Of a stretch of DNA of 64,000 nucleotides, positions 1-8,729 are shown one piece after another. The position numbers were made by a program, and so were the translations under genes. The notes beneath the pieces were generated by a model. It was given only the letters and a program-made list of their open reading frames with translations, was not told the origin of the DNA and made no database searches. The stretch is taken from NCBI GenBank assembly GCA_900315075.1, contig OMXV01000007.1, forward strand, positions 62,001 through 126,000, written 5' to 3'. This DNA comes from an uncultured Prevotellaceae bacterium (GTDB lineage: Bacteria > Bacteroidota > Bacteroidia > Bacteroidales > Bacteroidaceae). Numbering within the stretch: the stretch's first letter is position 1; every line of letters begins with the position of its first letter.

Positions 1-19
1 CCTATTAAATGTTACGGAT

Positions 20-799
20 ATGAAAAAAATCTACTTAATCATTGCGATGGCCGTTTCGGCTCTTGCTGTCAATGCACAGCAGGTACTAAATTTGAGCACT
101 TATAATGGCACCGACCTTACCAAGTATGATGGACAAGAGTGCAAAGTGAATGTCAACCGCCATGTGTTCACAGCGTGGAATACCCTTGCGCTGCCTTTTG
201 CCATGAGCGAGAGCGAGCTGAATGATGTCTTTGGCACTGACTGCCGCCTCGAGAAACTCGTTGGCGCTGAAGAAGTCAATGGAAAGGTTACTTTGTTCTT
301 CCAAGACTGCAAAGCTGGGGGCGTAGAAGCTAATGTTCCTTACATATTATATTATACAGGTGAGAACGGTAATGCTAAGATTGCTAAGAACACGCTGATT
401 GAGAATACTGAGGCTGTACTTTCATACAATGTTAAGGGTAGCGATGATGTTGTTTCCATGGTAGGTACAAAGAAACACTTCAACGGTATTGGGGCTTATG
501 GTGTGTTGGCAGCAGACAATTCCGATGCCAAGTTTGTCCCCGTTGACGAGTCTCTGAATGGATTCTATGCTACACGCTGCTATGTCAGTTTAGAGTCGGG
601 TAACAGCAAACTGCTTGAAACCCAGCACCTCGCTGCAGGTGAGGCCACCAGCATCAACAACATCGTCAGCAACAAGACAAAGGTAGATGTCTATACCATC
701 TCAGGTCAGAAAGTTGCTACTGGAATCAATGCTGCACAGGTGAACAGCCTCCAACCAGGTATCTATGTGGTCAATGGCCAGAAGATTGTGGTGAAATAA
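20..799 (+). CDS. Secreted protein with Prevotella C-terminal tail, function unknown
   Basis: The 259-residue product starts with a signal peptide (Lys-Lys, hydrophobic core, AxA-type site near NAQQ, about residue 19). The middle part matches no family I recognise. The last 45 residues have the form VYTISGQKVATG...LQPGIYVVNGQKIVVK, which resembles the type A C-terminal sorting domains of type IX secretion cargo and is common on Prevotella exported proteins. I infer export to the cell surface or medium; the role is unknown. It lies at the window edge, so its promoter and upstream neighbours cannot be judged. A perfect hairpin follows the stop, so it is probably the last gene of its transcript. 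Confidence 0.75.
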   Translation: MKKIYLIIAMAVSALAVNAQQVLNLSTYNGTDLTKYDGQECKVNVNRHVFTAWNTLALPFAMSESELNDVFGTDCRLEKLVGAEEVNGKVTLFFQDCKAGGVEANVPYILYYTGENGNAKIAKNTLIENTEAVLSYNVKGSDDVVSMVGTKKHFNGIGAYGVLAADNSDAKFVPVDESLNGFYATRCYVSLESGNSKLLETQHLAAGEATSINNIVSNKTKVDVYTISGQKVATGINAAQVNSLQPGIYVVNGQKIVVK

Positions 800-819
800 A
801 TTTTATTCCAACTAAAATA

Positions 820-855
820 CACAGAGGCACAGAGAATTATCTCTGTGCCTCTGTG
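820..855 (+). terminator. Perfect 16-bp inverted repeat after the first gene
   Basis: Arms 820-835 and 840-855 are perfectly complementary around a 4-nt loop (ATTA). The hairpin lies 21 bp after the stop of the secreted-protein gene and before the convergent thiL gene. There is only a weak T-run afterwards, so it may act in both directions or protect the mRNA end. Confidence 0.6.
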
Positions 856-900
856 CTATTATATCCTCTGCAAATATCTGCGCTCCCAAACTCCTAATTC

Positions 901-1968
901 CTAACTTTTCAACGGATTCCACCCTTGTGCTTGGAGGGCGAATTCTTGACCATCACGGCTCACAAGCATTTTACCGAGGTTTTCAGCGGTGATGTGCCCT
1001 ATGACACGAACACCTTCTAAAGCATCTACCTTTTCATAGTCGCCAATGCTTACAGTGAAGAGCAGTTCATAGTCTTCTCCACCATTCAGGGCGCAGGTGG
1101 TTACGTTCATGTTCAGTTCTTCGGCCATGACTGCTGTTTGATAGTCGATGGGGATGTTTTTCTCATATACCCGACAGCCACAGCCACTGCGTTCACAAAT
1201 ATGCATCAATTCGCTGCTCAGTCCGTCGCTGATGTCCATCATCGATGTGGGATGTATGCCCTGTTCACGGAGTGTCTGGATGATGTCACCGCGTGCCTCA
1301 GGACAAATCTGTCGCTGGATGAGGTATTCCTTACCGGCAAAATCGGGTTGAAACTGTGCTAACTGTTCCAAAGCGTTTCGGTTGCCTTTCTTGCGTGCTT
1401 CTTCCACTTGTTGATAATAGACGCTTTTTTCACGTTCAAGCAGTTGCAGACCCATGTAGGAGGCGCCCAGATCTCCGCTTACACAGATGAGGTCGGTGTC
1501 TTTTGCACCACTTCGGAAGACAATGTCTTCTTTGGCGGCCTCACCGATGCAGGTAATGCTGATGGCCAGTCCCGTGAGCGACGAGGTCGTGTCGCCACCT
1601 ACGATATCCACGCCCCATTTGTCGCAGGCAAGGCGCAACCCACTGTAAAATTGTTCCAAGTCTTCCACTTGGAAACGTTTGCTCAATGCTATGCTCACCA
1701 CCATCTGGCATGGAGTGCCATTCATGGCGAAGATGTCGCTCAGGTTCACCATGGCTGCCTTATAACCTAAATGCTGCATGTCGATATAGGTAAGGTCGAA
1801 ATGCACACCCTCCATGAGCATGTCGGTAGTCACGAGCACTTCTTTGTCGGGGTAGTGGAGTACGGCACAGTCATCGCCTACCCCCATTAGGGTAGAAGTG
1901 TTTTTTGCTTTGATGTCATCTGTGAGGTGATGGATGAGACCAAATTCACCTAATTTTGATATTTCCAT
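901..1968 (-). CDS. thiL: Thiamine-monophosphate kinase
   Basis: ThiL phosphorylates thiamine monophosphate with ATP to give thiamine diphosphate, the last step of cofactor synthesis, in the cytoplasm. The 355-residue protein has the family's GVGDDCAVL motif near residue 30, the metal-binding TTDMLMEGVHFD segment, MVNLSDIFAMNGTP (about 75-90), GGDTTSS and a late ALNGGEDYELLFTV motif. These form the AIRS/PurM-like fold. The ATG start gives the usual MEISKLGEFGLI N-terminus. It is the last gene of a minus-strand run sppA-lpxK-thiL; the 72-bp gap from lpxK is filled by an AT-rich word repeat. Confidence 0.95.
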   Translation of the reverse strand: MEISKLGEFGLIHHLTDDIKAKNTSTLMGVGDDCAVLHYPDKEVLVTTDMLMEGVHFDLTYIDMQHLGYKAAMVNLSDIFAMNGTPCQMVVSIALSKRFQVEDLEQFYSGLRLACDKWGVDIVGGDTTSSLTGLAISITCIGEAAKEDIVFRSGAKDTDLICVSGDLGASYMGLQLLEREKSVYYQQVEEARKKGNRNALEQLAQFQPDFAGKEYLIQRQICPEARGDIIQTLREQGIHPTSMMDISDGLSSELMHICERSGCGCRVYEKNIPIDYQTAVMAEELNMNVTTCALNGGEDYELLFTVSIGDYEKVDALEGVRVIGHITAENLGKMLVSRDGQEFALQAQGWNPLKS

Positions 1969-1991
1969 TTATATACAGCTTTAAGGTTTGT

Positions 1992-2059
1992 TCAATTTTC
2001 AATTTTTAATCTTTAATCTTTAATTTTCAATTTTCAATCTTCAATCTTCAATCTTCAAT
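1992..2059. repeat. AT-rich degenerate word repeat (ATTGAAAATTGAAGATTGA type)
   Basis: On the minus strand this stretch is a chain of 7-8 bp words such as ATTGAAG, ATTGAAA and ATTAAAG. It runs from the thiL leader into the last codons of lpxK, whose C-terminus Lys-Ile-Glu-Asp-stop is written by the repeat. The same word, ATTGAAGATTGA, recurs at 51027-51038 as the end of the phosphatase-GH92 gene, and a close relative lies at 44951-44966. Confidence 0.6.
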
Positions 2060-3099
2060 GATAGTATCATCCTATTGAATATCTCAGCCTTTCCCTGAAG
2101 GAATCTTACCTCTATCGGCAGAATGAAAAGGCATTGGCGGAGAGTATCACTAAGGCCATCGATGGTGGCAAGCCTCGCTGCGTCTTTCTCTGTAGTAATG
2201 GCGATTTTGGGGTAGGGGAGAGACTCAAATGTGGTATTTATCTGCTCGATATCATTTTCGGTAAAGTCATGATGGTCACCGAAGGACAGATGTGTCACAT
2301 TAGGACAATACTGTTGTATTTCCTTAATCATTGGTCTTGGTTCGGCAATGCCACTGATAACCATAATATGCTCGTCGGCACGAAGTGTTTGCAGCGGTCG
2401 GTTTTCTCCACAAAACATGGGTTGGAGTTCCAGATATGCCATAGTGGTGAAAAAGAGACTCTGATGTTCTTCCAAAGAAAGTTTTTCTTCGATCGATCGC
2501 ATTTCTTGCATGCCGATATCAGGAGGACATTTTGTCACAATTACAATGTCAGCTCGCCTCTTTCCATGCATAGACTCTCGCAGACGTCCAGCAGGCAGCA
2601 GTTTGTCGGAGAAAATCGGTCGGTTGTAATCCACAAGAAGAATATTCAGGCTTGGCCGTACATAGCGGTGCTGATAGGCATCGTCAAGTAGGATGACATT
2701 TACTCCGCGCGTGACAGGGTCTTGGCAGAGATGTTGGATGCCTTCACGACGGTTGGCATCGACGGCAACTGTGATTTTGGGGAATTTCACCTTCATCTGA
2801 TATGGTTCATCGCCAATATCATGAGCGGTGGATTGCATGTTGGCAAGCACATAGCCTTTGGTGTGGCGTTTGTAGCCACGACTGAGTACAGCCACTTTGT
2901 AGCGCTCTTTCAGAAGGCGGATTAGGTATTCCACGTGGGGGGTCTTCCCTGTACCACCAACGGTGATGTTGCCAACGCTGATGACCGGAATGTCATAGTG
3001 TTGACTATGGAGAAGACCGTAGTTGAAGAATTCATTCCTCACCCATACGCCTAACCCATAGGTCCAGCTGACTGGCAACAACCATTTGTTTATTTTCAT
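2041..3099 (-). CDS. lpxK: Tetraacyldisaccharide 4'-kinase (lipid A synthesis)
   Basis: LpxK adds the 4'-phosphate to the tetraacyl disaccharide precursor of lipid A at the inner membrane. The 352-residue sequence has a hydrophobic N-terminal segment, a Walker A-like GNITVGGTGKTPHVEYL (about 42-58), the SRGYKRHTKGY segment, GDEPYQMKVK and DDAYQHRYV, all standard for LpxK. It lies 63 bp after sppA on the same strand and is probably co-transcribed with it and thiL. The last residues (KIED) are encoded inside a dispersed AT-rich repeat, so the natural C-terminus may have been altered by repeat spread. Confidence 0.95.
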   Translation of the reverse strand: MKINKWLLPVSWTYGLGVWVRNEFFNYGLLHSQHYDIPVISVGNITVGGTGKTPHVEYLIRLLKERYKVAVLSRGYKRHTKGYVLANMQSTAHDIGDEPYQMKVKFPKITVAVDANRREGIQHLCQDPVTRGVNVILLDDAYQHRYVRPSLNILLVDYNRPIFSDKLLPAGRLRESMHGKRRADIVIVTKCPPDIGMQEMRSIEEKLSLEEHQSLFFTTMAYLELQPMFCGENRPLQTLRADEHIMVISGIAEPRPMIKEIQQYCPNVTHLSFGDHHDFTENDIEQINTTFESLPYPKIAITTEKDAARLATIDGLSDTLRQCLFILPIEVRFLQGKAEIFNRMILSLKIED

Positions 3100-3162
3100 A
3101 TATTAGTGGTAAGAGGTTGGAGGTGAGGGTAAGAGATTAGTCTCTTTCCCCCTCTCCCCAAA

Positions 3163-4941
3163 TCATCTGATATTCAAAGAATATGGCATGCGGGCCTGAA
3201 TGGCATTGTGCTGGTTGATGTTCTTCAGCAATATCAGCGGTTCATACAGTTCACCGAGATTGGCCTTCATCGCCTCGTAGAGATAGTTGTCCTTGGCCTC
3301 TTCAGCACCACCTAATAACTGATCAAAAGCTCCCTTAGGGGCAGGGTAGCCACAGGTGTGATATTCATCCAACTTGGCCAGGGAAGCAGCTTTGCCTATG
3401 GCGTCATCAAGTGTGCCCAACTGGTCCACAAGGTGATTTTTCAGAGCATCTTGCCCTAACCACACACGGCCTTGGGCGATTGTCTCCACAGAATCCACAC
3501 TAAGTTTGCGACCGTCTGCTACGCGCTGGCGGAATAGACGATAACCACGTTCGATATATCGGTTGAGATAATCCATCTCCTCGGCGTTGAAGGGACGTGC
3601 CATGGAGCCAAAATTACTATGTTTGTTGGTCTTCACCTCGTCGAACTTCACACCAAGTTTCTGTGTGAGCAACTCGCTGGCATCGGGGAACATTCCAAAG
3701 ATGCCAATGCTGCCCGTGATGGTAGTCGGCTCGGCGATAATCCAATTGGAACCACAACTGATGTAGTAACCACCAGAGGCTGCCATACCACCCATTGACA
3801 CTACTACTGGCTTTTTTTTCTTCAGCAATTCCACCTGGCGCCATATCTGCTCTGATGCGTATGCACTACCGCCACCGCTGTTGATACGGAAAACAACGGC
3901 TTTCACATCGTCATCTTCCTCAAGGGCTGCAAGGTCGTGACATACTACTTGTGCATCAATCACTGGCCCACTGCTGGTAAGACCTTGGGCATTGCCGTCA
4001 ACGATGTCACCAACGGCATAGTAAATAGCAATTTCATCACCATCTTTGTTTTCTGACTTCACGCGCTGCATATCGGCAATCCCCAACTGATGGATCTTCT
4101 CGTCGGCATCAATTTTGAGCTGTTTCTTCACCACGTCTTTTACCTCGTCTGTATAAAGAAGGCCATCAACGATTTTCATTTTCACAAGGTCCTCGGCAGG
4201 ACTAAAAGTTATGAGACTATCGGCATAGGCATTGAGCTGTTCTTTGCTAATCTGTCGGCTGGCAGACACGTCGGTAAGCACATTGTCCCAGATACCATTG
4301 ATATAAACGGTAATCTGTTCACGGTTAGGCTCGCTCATCTGGTCGGCGGTGAATTGCTCTGGGGCACTCTTATAAGCTCCTACCTTTGAGAGTTGTATCC
4401 TCACGCCAAATTTCGCCATTAAGTCTTTAAAGAACATCGGCTCTGCAGCCAAACCGTGCCAGTCTACTTGTCCCTGTGGGTTCAGATACACCTTGTCGGC
4501 GGCAGAGGCTAAATAGTAGGTGCCCTGGGTATAAGCGTCACCATAAGCGATAATCCATTTGCCGCTTTTCTTGAAATCCAGCAATGCTTTGCGCATGGTT
4601 TGAAGCGAAGCCCATGAATCGGAGGAGAACATCCCAGCTTCGATGTAGATACCTTTGATGTTTTCATTCTCCTTGGCTTTCTTGATGGCGGAGAGGGTCT
4701 CATCAAGACCGATACTTGAACTGGAGCCGTTCAACAACAAACTCATAAAGTCTGTTTCTGAACGTTCTTCCAAAGTCCCGGATAGATTGAGCACGAACAC
4801 GCTGTTGTCGTCGGGCTTAATCGAAGAACTACTTGAGGACACAAGGCCGATGATACACATCATAAACAATAAACCACTGATGAGCATAAAGATAAAGATA
4901 CCCACTACAGTGGCAAATGCCATTTTGAAAAACTGTTTCAT
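3163..4941 (-). CDS. sppA: Signal peptide peptidase SppA, long (67K) type
   Basis: This membrane-bound serine protease degrades cleaved signal peptides. The 592-residue length fits the long type with two tandem domains. A transmembrane anchor spans about residues 8-33. The N-terminal domain supplies the Lys base (K191 in VGAYKSAPEQF) and the C-terminal domain the Ser nucleophile (S389 in MGGMAASGGYYIS), preceded by the oxyanion-type INSGGGSAYAS. It is upstream of lpxK and thiL on the same strand and 128 bp downstream of the epimerase gene; co-transcription with the epimerase is possible but unproven. Confidence 0.95.
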   Translation of the reverse strand: MKQFFKMAFATVVGIFIFMLISGLLFMMCIIGLVSSSSSSIKPDDNSVFVLNLSGTLEERSETDFMSLLLNGSSSSIGLDETLSAIKKAKENENIKGIYIEAGMFSSDSWASLQTMRKALLDFKKSGKWIIAYGDAYTQGTYYLASAADKVYLNPQGQVDWHGLAAEPMFFKDLMAKFGVRIQLSKVGAYKSAPEQFTADQMSEPNREQITVYINGIWDNVLTDVSASRQISKEQLNAYADSLITFSPAEDLVKMKIVDGLLYTDEVKDVVKKQLKIDADEKIHQLGIADMQRVKSENKDGDEIAIYYAVGDIVDGNAQGLTSSGPVIDAQVVCHDLAALEEDDDVKAVVFRINSGGGSAYASEQIWRQVELLKKKKPVVVSMGGMAASGGYYISCGSNWIIAEPTTITGSIGIFGMFPDASELLTQKLGVKFDEVKTNKHSNFGSMARPFNAEEMDYLNRYIERGYRLFRQRVADGRKLSVDSVETIAQGRVWLGQDALKNHLVDQLGTLDDAIGKAASLAKLDEYHTCGYPAPKGAFDQLLGGAEEAKDNYLYEAMKANLGELYEPLILLKNINQHNAIQARMPYSLNIR

Positions 4942-5069
4942 ATTTTTTTTACTATTTATTGGGAGTTCAGGAGTTAGGAGTGTCTCAGGGGAGAGAGGGC
5001 GTATTTTAGTTAGAAGGTTTGGAGTTGGAGATGACTTCAGTATATGAGAGGTTATACATCAGTTCCATT

Positions 5070-6119
5070 TCAAATCTCAACTCTCAAAGGGTTCTTCTCC
5101 GAGCGGTACCACTCGATAAAACGACCGATACCCTCATGCAGCGTTATACGAGGTTTATAGCCGATTTCTTGCTCTAAATGTGAGGTGTCGGCGTACGTCA
5201 TATAGACATCGCCGGGCTGCATGGGTTTCATTACCATCTGTGCCTTAGTGCCTAAGGCGTTTTCTATCTCGTTGATAAAGTCCATAAGCTTGACAGGATT
5301 GGAACAGCCGATGTTATAGACACGGAAGGGTACACCATTGTTACACGATGCTGCCACAGGAGGCTGGTCCAAGCATTGCAGACTGCCATAGGCAATGTCG
5401 TCGATATAAGTGAAATCACGCATCATGTTGCCATGGTTGAATACATTGATTGGCTCGCCACGGGAGATGGCCGATGCAAAGAGCATCGGGGCCATGTCAG
5501 GGCGTCCCCAGGGACCATAGACAGTGAAATAGCGAAGACCTGTGGCAGGTATGCCATAGAGTTTGCTATAGCTGTGAGCCATCAGTTCGTTCGACTTCTT
5601 GCTGGCGGCGTATAGGCTTACTGGGCTGTCTACCTTGTCGTCTTCAGAGAAAGGAGCTTTGCTGTTGAGGCCATAGACAGAACTCGACGATGCGAAAAGC
5701 AGGTGGCTCACAGGATAATGGCGGCAACATTCAAGGATATTAAGGAAACCCACGATGTTACTGGTAAGGTAGGCATAGGGGTTAGTGATAGAATAGCGCA
5801 CACCTGCTTGAGCCGCCAGATTGACTACACGGTCGAAATGCTCCTCGGCAAATAGTTTTTCCAAAGCATCCTTGTCGTCGATGGCCATACGGATAAACTT
5901 AAATCCATCGAGTGTCTTGCTTTCCACAACAGTGCTGAAAGGAAGGGCGCTGGCATCTTCAACTATCACACCCAACTCGGCCAGACGGCCGGTTTTCATG
6001 CGCACGTCGTAATAGTCGTTAATGTTGTCGATACCCACCACCGTATCTCCACGCGTGGAAAGCAAATACGAAATTTTGGAGCCGATAAAACCTGCGGCTC
6101 CAGTAACTAATATTTTCAT
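5070..6119 (-). CDS. NAD-dependent nucleotide-sugar epimerase (UDP-glucuronate 4-epimerase-like)
   Basis: A short-chain dehydrogenase/reductase of the extended type that probably interconverts UDP-sugars for surface polysaccharide synthesis. The Rossmann motif TGAAGFIG is at the N-terminus, DNINDYYD follows the second strand, and the catalytic Ser and YAASK (Tyr, Lys) lie in the middle, with the RYFTVYGPWGRPDMAP signature of the glucuronate epimerase/WbpP group. I chose ATG at 6119 (349 aa). A longer frame from TTG at 6140 would begin inside the likely -7 box (6138-6145) and adds only MPKINDK. Substrate (UDP-GlcA or UDP-GlcNAc) cannot be fixed from sequence alone. Confidence 0.88.
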   Translation of the reverse strand: MKILVTGAAGFIGSKISYLLSTRGDTVVGIDNINDYYDVRMKTGRLAELGVIVEDASALPFSTVVESKTLDGFKFIRMAIDDKDALEKLFAEEHFDRVVNLAAQAGVRYSITNPYAYLTSNIVGFLNILECCRHYPVSHLLFASSSSVYGLNSKAPFSEDDKVDSPVSLYAASKKSNELMAHSYSKLYGIPATGLRYFTVYGPWGRPDMAPMLFASAISRGEPINVFNHGNMMRDFTYIDDIAYGSLQCLDQPPVAASCNNGVPFRVYNIGCSNPVKLMDFINEIENALGTKAQMVMKPMQPGDVYMTYADTSHLEQEIGYKPRITLHEGIGRFIEWYRSEKNPLRVEI

Positions 6120-6137
6120 TTTGTCGTTGATTTTCGG

Positions 6138-6145
6138 CAAAAGTA
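6138..6145 (-). promoter_or_regulatory. Possible -7 box for the epimerase gene
   Basis: The minus strand reads TACTTTTG, matching TAnnTTTG, 19 bp upstream of the chosen ATG. No clear -33 TTTG is visible. It supports the ATG at 6119 over the upstream TTG. Confidence 0.4.
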
Positions 6146-6187
6146 GTAAAAAAAGGGGGAACTATCTAATGTTTTGTCTTTTTTTTG

Positions 6188-6195
6188 TATTTTTG
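6188..6195 (+). promoter_or_regulatory. Possible -7 box for the gtrA-like gene
   Basis: TATTTTTG lies about 75 bp upstream of the preferred gtrA-like start, in the gap shared with the divergent epimerase gene. The -33 element is not clear. Confidence 0.35.
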
Positions 6196-6269
6196 CACGA
6201 AAAGTCGGAACAATGGTGTGCTTGCTAAGGTGAAGCCTATTTACGGTGAAAGCAATTGGGGCTTTGTGT

Positions 6270-6683
6270 ATGAAATTAGGAAAATATAACAATACGTTGA
6301 CAAGGTTTGTATTGGTGGGTGTCATCAATACTCTTTTTGGCATGACTATCATGTTTGTGCTCTACAATCTTTTTGGGGTGAATTATTGGTGGTCATCGGC
6401 AGCTAACTATTTCTTTGGCAGTATCCTGAGTTTTATACTCAACAAATGGTTTACGTTTCATCACAAAGGGCACTTCCTGAACTCTGCCATCAAGTTTACG
6501 CTTTGTATCGTTGTGTGCTATCTGATAGCCTACGGAGTGGCTAAGCCGCTCATGGCACACCTGCTTAGTGGCAGCAGAATCGCTATACAGGAAAATGTCG
6601 CCATGCTTGTTGGTGCCATCCTTTTCACCGCCCTCAATTATTTAGGACAGAGATTCTTCGCTTTTAAGGATAAGAGGAGTTAA
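6270..6683 (+). CDS. GtrA-family small membrane protein
   Basis: A GtrA-like protein (137 aa from ATG 6270) with four predicted transmembrane segments. The family's opening motif is seen in RFVLVGVINTLFGMTIMFVLY, and the second helix carries FFGSILSFILNKWFTFHHKG. Members are thought to help move polyprenyl-linked sugars across the membrane or partner with glycosyltransferases. Its place beside a nucleotide-sugar epimerase, read divergently, fits surface polysaccharide work. An in-frame ATG at 6246 would add eight residues; the later start gives the usual short basic N-terminus. Confidence 0.8.
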   Translation: MKLGKYNNTLTRFVLVGVINTLFGMTIMFVLYNLFGVNYWWSSAANYFFGSILSFILNKWFTFHHKGHFLNSAIKFTLCIVVCYLIAYGVAKPLMAHLLSGSRIAIQENVAMLVGAILFTALNYLGQRFFAFKDKRS

Positions 6684-6870
6684 ATGGAGAGTTAAGGTGA
6701 CAATACCCCTTTCCTCCATCCTGCTTATTCTGCCCATATTACCCATTCGGCCTGTTTGCTTATCCGTTTGTAATGGTTTTGCCGTTGCACAATCACCATC
6801 CAGAGTCACAAAAGAAATCTCTCATCTCTTACTACGGAGATACAAACTAAAAAACACTCCTAACTAAATT

Positions 6871-6904
6871 AAAAAAACGGGCAGACCATCAACTGGTCTG
6901 CCCG
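6871..6904 (-). terminator. Rho-independent terminator of mscL
   Basis: Arms 6878-6888 and 6894-6904 form a perfect 11-bp GC-rich stem with a 5-nt loop. On the minus strand it is followed by seven T residues (6871-6877). It lies 22 bp beyond the mscL stop. Confidence 0.9.
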
Positions 6905-6926
6905 ATAAGGTTACTTAGGTAGATGA

Positions 6927-7304
6927 TTATTTTTTCTTCAGCAAGTCGCGGATCTCGGTGAGAAGCTCTTCCTGGGTAGGACCAGCTGGTGCAGCGGGCT
7001 CTTCTTCTTTCTTGGGCATCAACTTGTTCATACCCTTGATCATTAGGAAGATACAGAAAGCGATAATCAAGAAGTCAACGATGTTCTGGATAAATGTTCC
7101 GTAATTTACGGTGGCATCACCAACTTTTGCGGTAAGTTTTGTGAAATCCACACCGCCTGTTAGCATTCCAATTAATGGCATAAGCACATCGTCAACCAAT
7201 GAAGACACGATTTTGCCGAATGCACCGCCGATGATCACACCGACAGCCATGTCCATCACATTGCCTTTCATGGCAAATTCCTTAAATTCTTTAATAAATC
7301 CCAT
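6927..7304 (-). CDS. mscL: Large-conductance mechanosensitive channel
   Basis: MscL opens under high membrane tension and releases solutes during hypo-osmotic shock. The 125-residue length is normal for the family. The N-terminal amphipathic helix and TM1 read [31 protein letters not shown], which has the gate glycines; TM2 is about 70-95, followed by a charged cytoplasmic helix ending in KKK. It is a single-gene unit with its own terminator, convergent with the gtrA-like gene. Confidence 0.96.
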   Translation of the reverse strand: MGFIKEFKEFAMKGNVMDMAVGVIIGGAFGKIVSSLVDDVLMPLIGMLTGGVDFTKLTAKVGDATVNYGTFIQNIVDFLIIAFCIFLMIKGMNKLMPKKEEEPAAPAGPTQEELLTEIRDLLKKK

Positions 7305-7631
7305 AATAATATAATTTTAAGTGAATAAATGATGTATAAATACTTTTTTATATAATTCTAAGGTGATTTTGCCAACTACGTTTAGCAATTCTGCTTACCA
7401 TAGAACGGTTTTTTGTTTTTTTCAGATTTCAGCGGTCGATTTTTATTTTATTAATACACTTAGATGATGCAAAATTAAAAAATATTTCGTAATTTTGCAC
7501 GCAAATAAGAAAAAAAATTTTCCAACACTGAAAACTTTTTATTTCTTATCCGACAGCAATGAGATTTTTTGAATGTTTATCGAATAAATGTAGTATATTT
7601 ATCAACCCTTTAATAAAAATAAAAAAGTAAA
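7305..7631. other. AT-rich divergent gap between mscL and gapA
   Basis: This 327-bp gap has no coding frame I can support. It contains a likely gapA -7 box at 7490 and several A/T runs. I see no RNA gene and no repeat shared with other gaps. Confidence 0.5.
7490..7497 (+). promoter_or_regulatory. Likely -7 box for gapA
   Basis: TAATTTTG followed by CAC matches the Bacteroidetes -7 consensus. It lies 135 bp upstream of the gapA ATG, which would give a long leader of about 125 nt. No good -33 TTTG is visible. Confidence 0.45.
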
Positions 7632-8657
7632 ATGACAAAAGTAGCTATTAACGGCTTTGGCCGTATCGGTCGCCTCGCTTTCCGTCAGATGTTCGAGGCT
7701 GAAGGTTATGAAGTAATCGCTATCAACGACTTGACAAGCCCCAAAATGCTTGCTCACCTGCTTAAGTATGACACATGTCAGGGTGGCTTCGCTGGTAAAT
7801 TCGGCGAGGGAAAGCACACTGTTGAGGCAACAGAGAACTCTATCATCGTTGATGGTCAGGAAATCACTATCTATGCTAAGCCCAATGCTGCTGAGCTGCC
7901 TTGGGGTGAGCTGGGTGTTGACGTAGTACTCGAGTGCACAGGCTTCTATACCTCAAAGGAGAAAGCTTCTGCTCACATCCAGGCCGGTGCAAAGAAGGTG
8001 GTTATCTCAGCTCCTGCAGGCAATGACCTCCCCACTATCGTTTACAATGTGAACCACACCACTCTGAAACCAGAGGATACTATCATCTCCGCTGCTTCTT
8101 GCACAACCAACTGTCTGGCTCCTATGACAAAGGCTCTTAATGACTTTGCCCCCATCCAGAGCGGTATTATGACAACTGTACACGCTTACACTGGCGACCA
8201 GATGATTCTCGACGGTCCTCAGCGCAAGGGTGATGTTCAGAGAGCAAGAGCTGGTGCTCAGAACATCGTTCCTAACTCAACAGGTGCTGCCAAGGCTATC
8301 GGTCTGGTTATCCCTGAGTTGAATGGCAAACTGATCGGTGCTGCACAGCGCGTTCCCACTCCAACTGGTTCTACCACTATCCTGCACGCCGTTGTTAAGG
8401 GTGAGGTTACAGTAGAGGGCATCAATGCTGCTATGAAGGCTGCTGCCAACGAGTCATACGGTTACACAGAGGAGAAACTCGTTTCTTCTGACATCATCGG
8501 TATGAAGTTCGGTTCACTCTTCGATGCTAACCAGACTATGGTTTCTAAGATTGGTGACGGCAACTCTCTCGTACAGGTTGTTTCATGGTATGACAATGAG
8601 AATTCTTACACTTCTCAGATGGTTCGCACCATTAAGTATCTCGCTGAACTCAAATAA
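7632..8657 (+). CDS. gapA: Glyceraldehyde-3-phosphate dehydrogenase
   Basis: GAPDH oxidises glyceraldehyde 3-phosphate to 1,3-bisphosphoglycerate in glycolysis. The 341-residue protein has the NAD-binding [13 protein letters not shown] motif, an Asp at residue 33 (INDLTS) that favours NAD over NADP, and the active-site [12 protein letters not shown] with the catalytic Cys at 157. The C-terminal [14 protein letters not shown] motif is standard. Codon choice is strongly biased, as expected for a highly expressed gene. It is followed by a strong terminator, so it is likely a single-gene transcript. Confidence 0.97.
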   Translation: MTKVAINGFGRIGRLAFRQMFEAEGYEVIAINDLTSPKMLAHLLKYDTCQGGFAGKFGEGKHTVEATENSIIVDGQEITIYAKPNAAELPWGELGVDVVLECTGFYTSKEKASAHIQAGAKKVVISAPAGNDLPTIVYNVNHTTLKPEDTIISAASCTTNCLAPMTKALNDFAPIQSGIMTTVHAYTGDQMILDGPQRKGDVQRARAGAQNIVPNSTGAAKAIGLVIPELNGKLIGAAQRVPTPTGSTTILHAVVKGEVTVEGINAAMKAAANESYGYTEEKLVSSDIIGMKFGSLFDANQTMVSKIGDGNSLVQVVSWYDNENSYTSQMVRTIKYLAELK

Positions 8658-8679
8658 TCAGCTTTAAGAGTGAAATATT

Positions 8680-8711
8680 AGCCGTTCGGTGTTGCCGAAC
8701 GGCTTTTTTTT
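8680..8711 (+). terminator. Rho-independent terminator of gapA
   Basis: The arms AGCCGTTCGG (8680-8689) and CCGAACGGCT (8695-8704) are perfectly complementary, with a 5-nt loop and a run of T to 8711. The T-run abuts the -7 box of miaA. Confidence 0.95.
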
Positions 8712-8713
8712 GC

Positions 8714-8721
8714 TATTTTTG
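8714..8721 (+). promoter_or_regulatory. Possible miaA promoter very close to the start codon
   Basis: TATTTTTG ends only 8 bp before the miaA ATG. If it is used, transcription would start within a few bases of the start codon, giving an almost leaderless mRNA. The -33 element would fall in the gapA terminator stem, where no TTTG is seen. Confidence 0.35.
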
Positions 8722-8729
8722 TAGCCGAT

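Noticed and set aside
6120-6140. TTG start of the epimerase adding seven residues
   Set aside because: It overlaps the likely -7 box; the Rossmann motif starts properly from ATG 6119.
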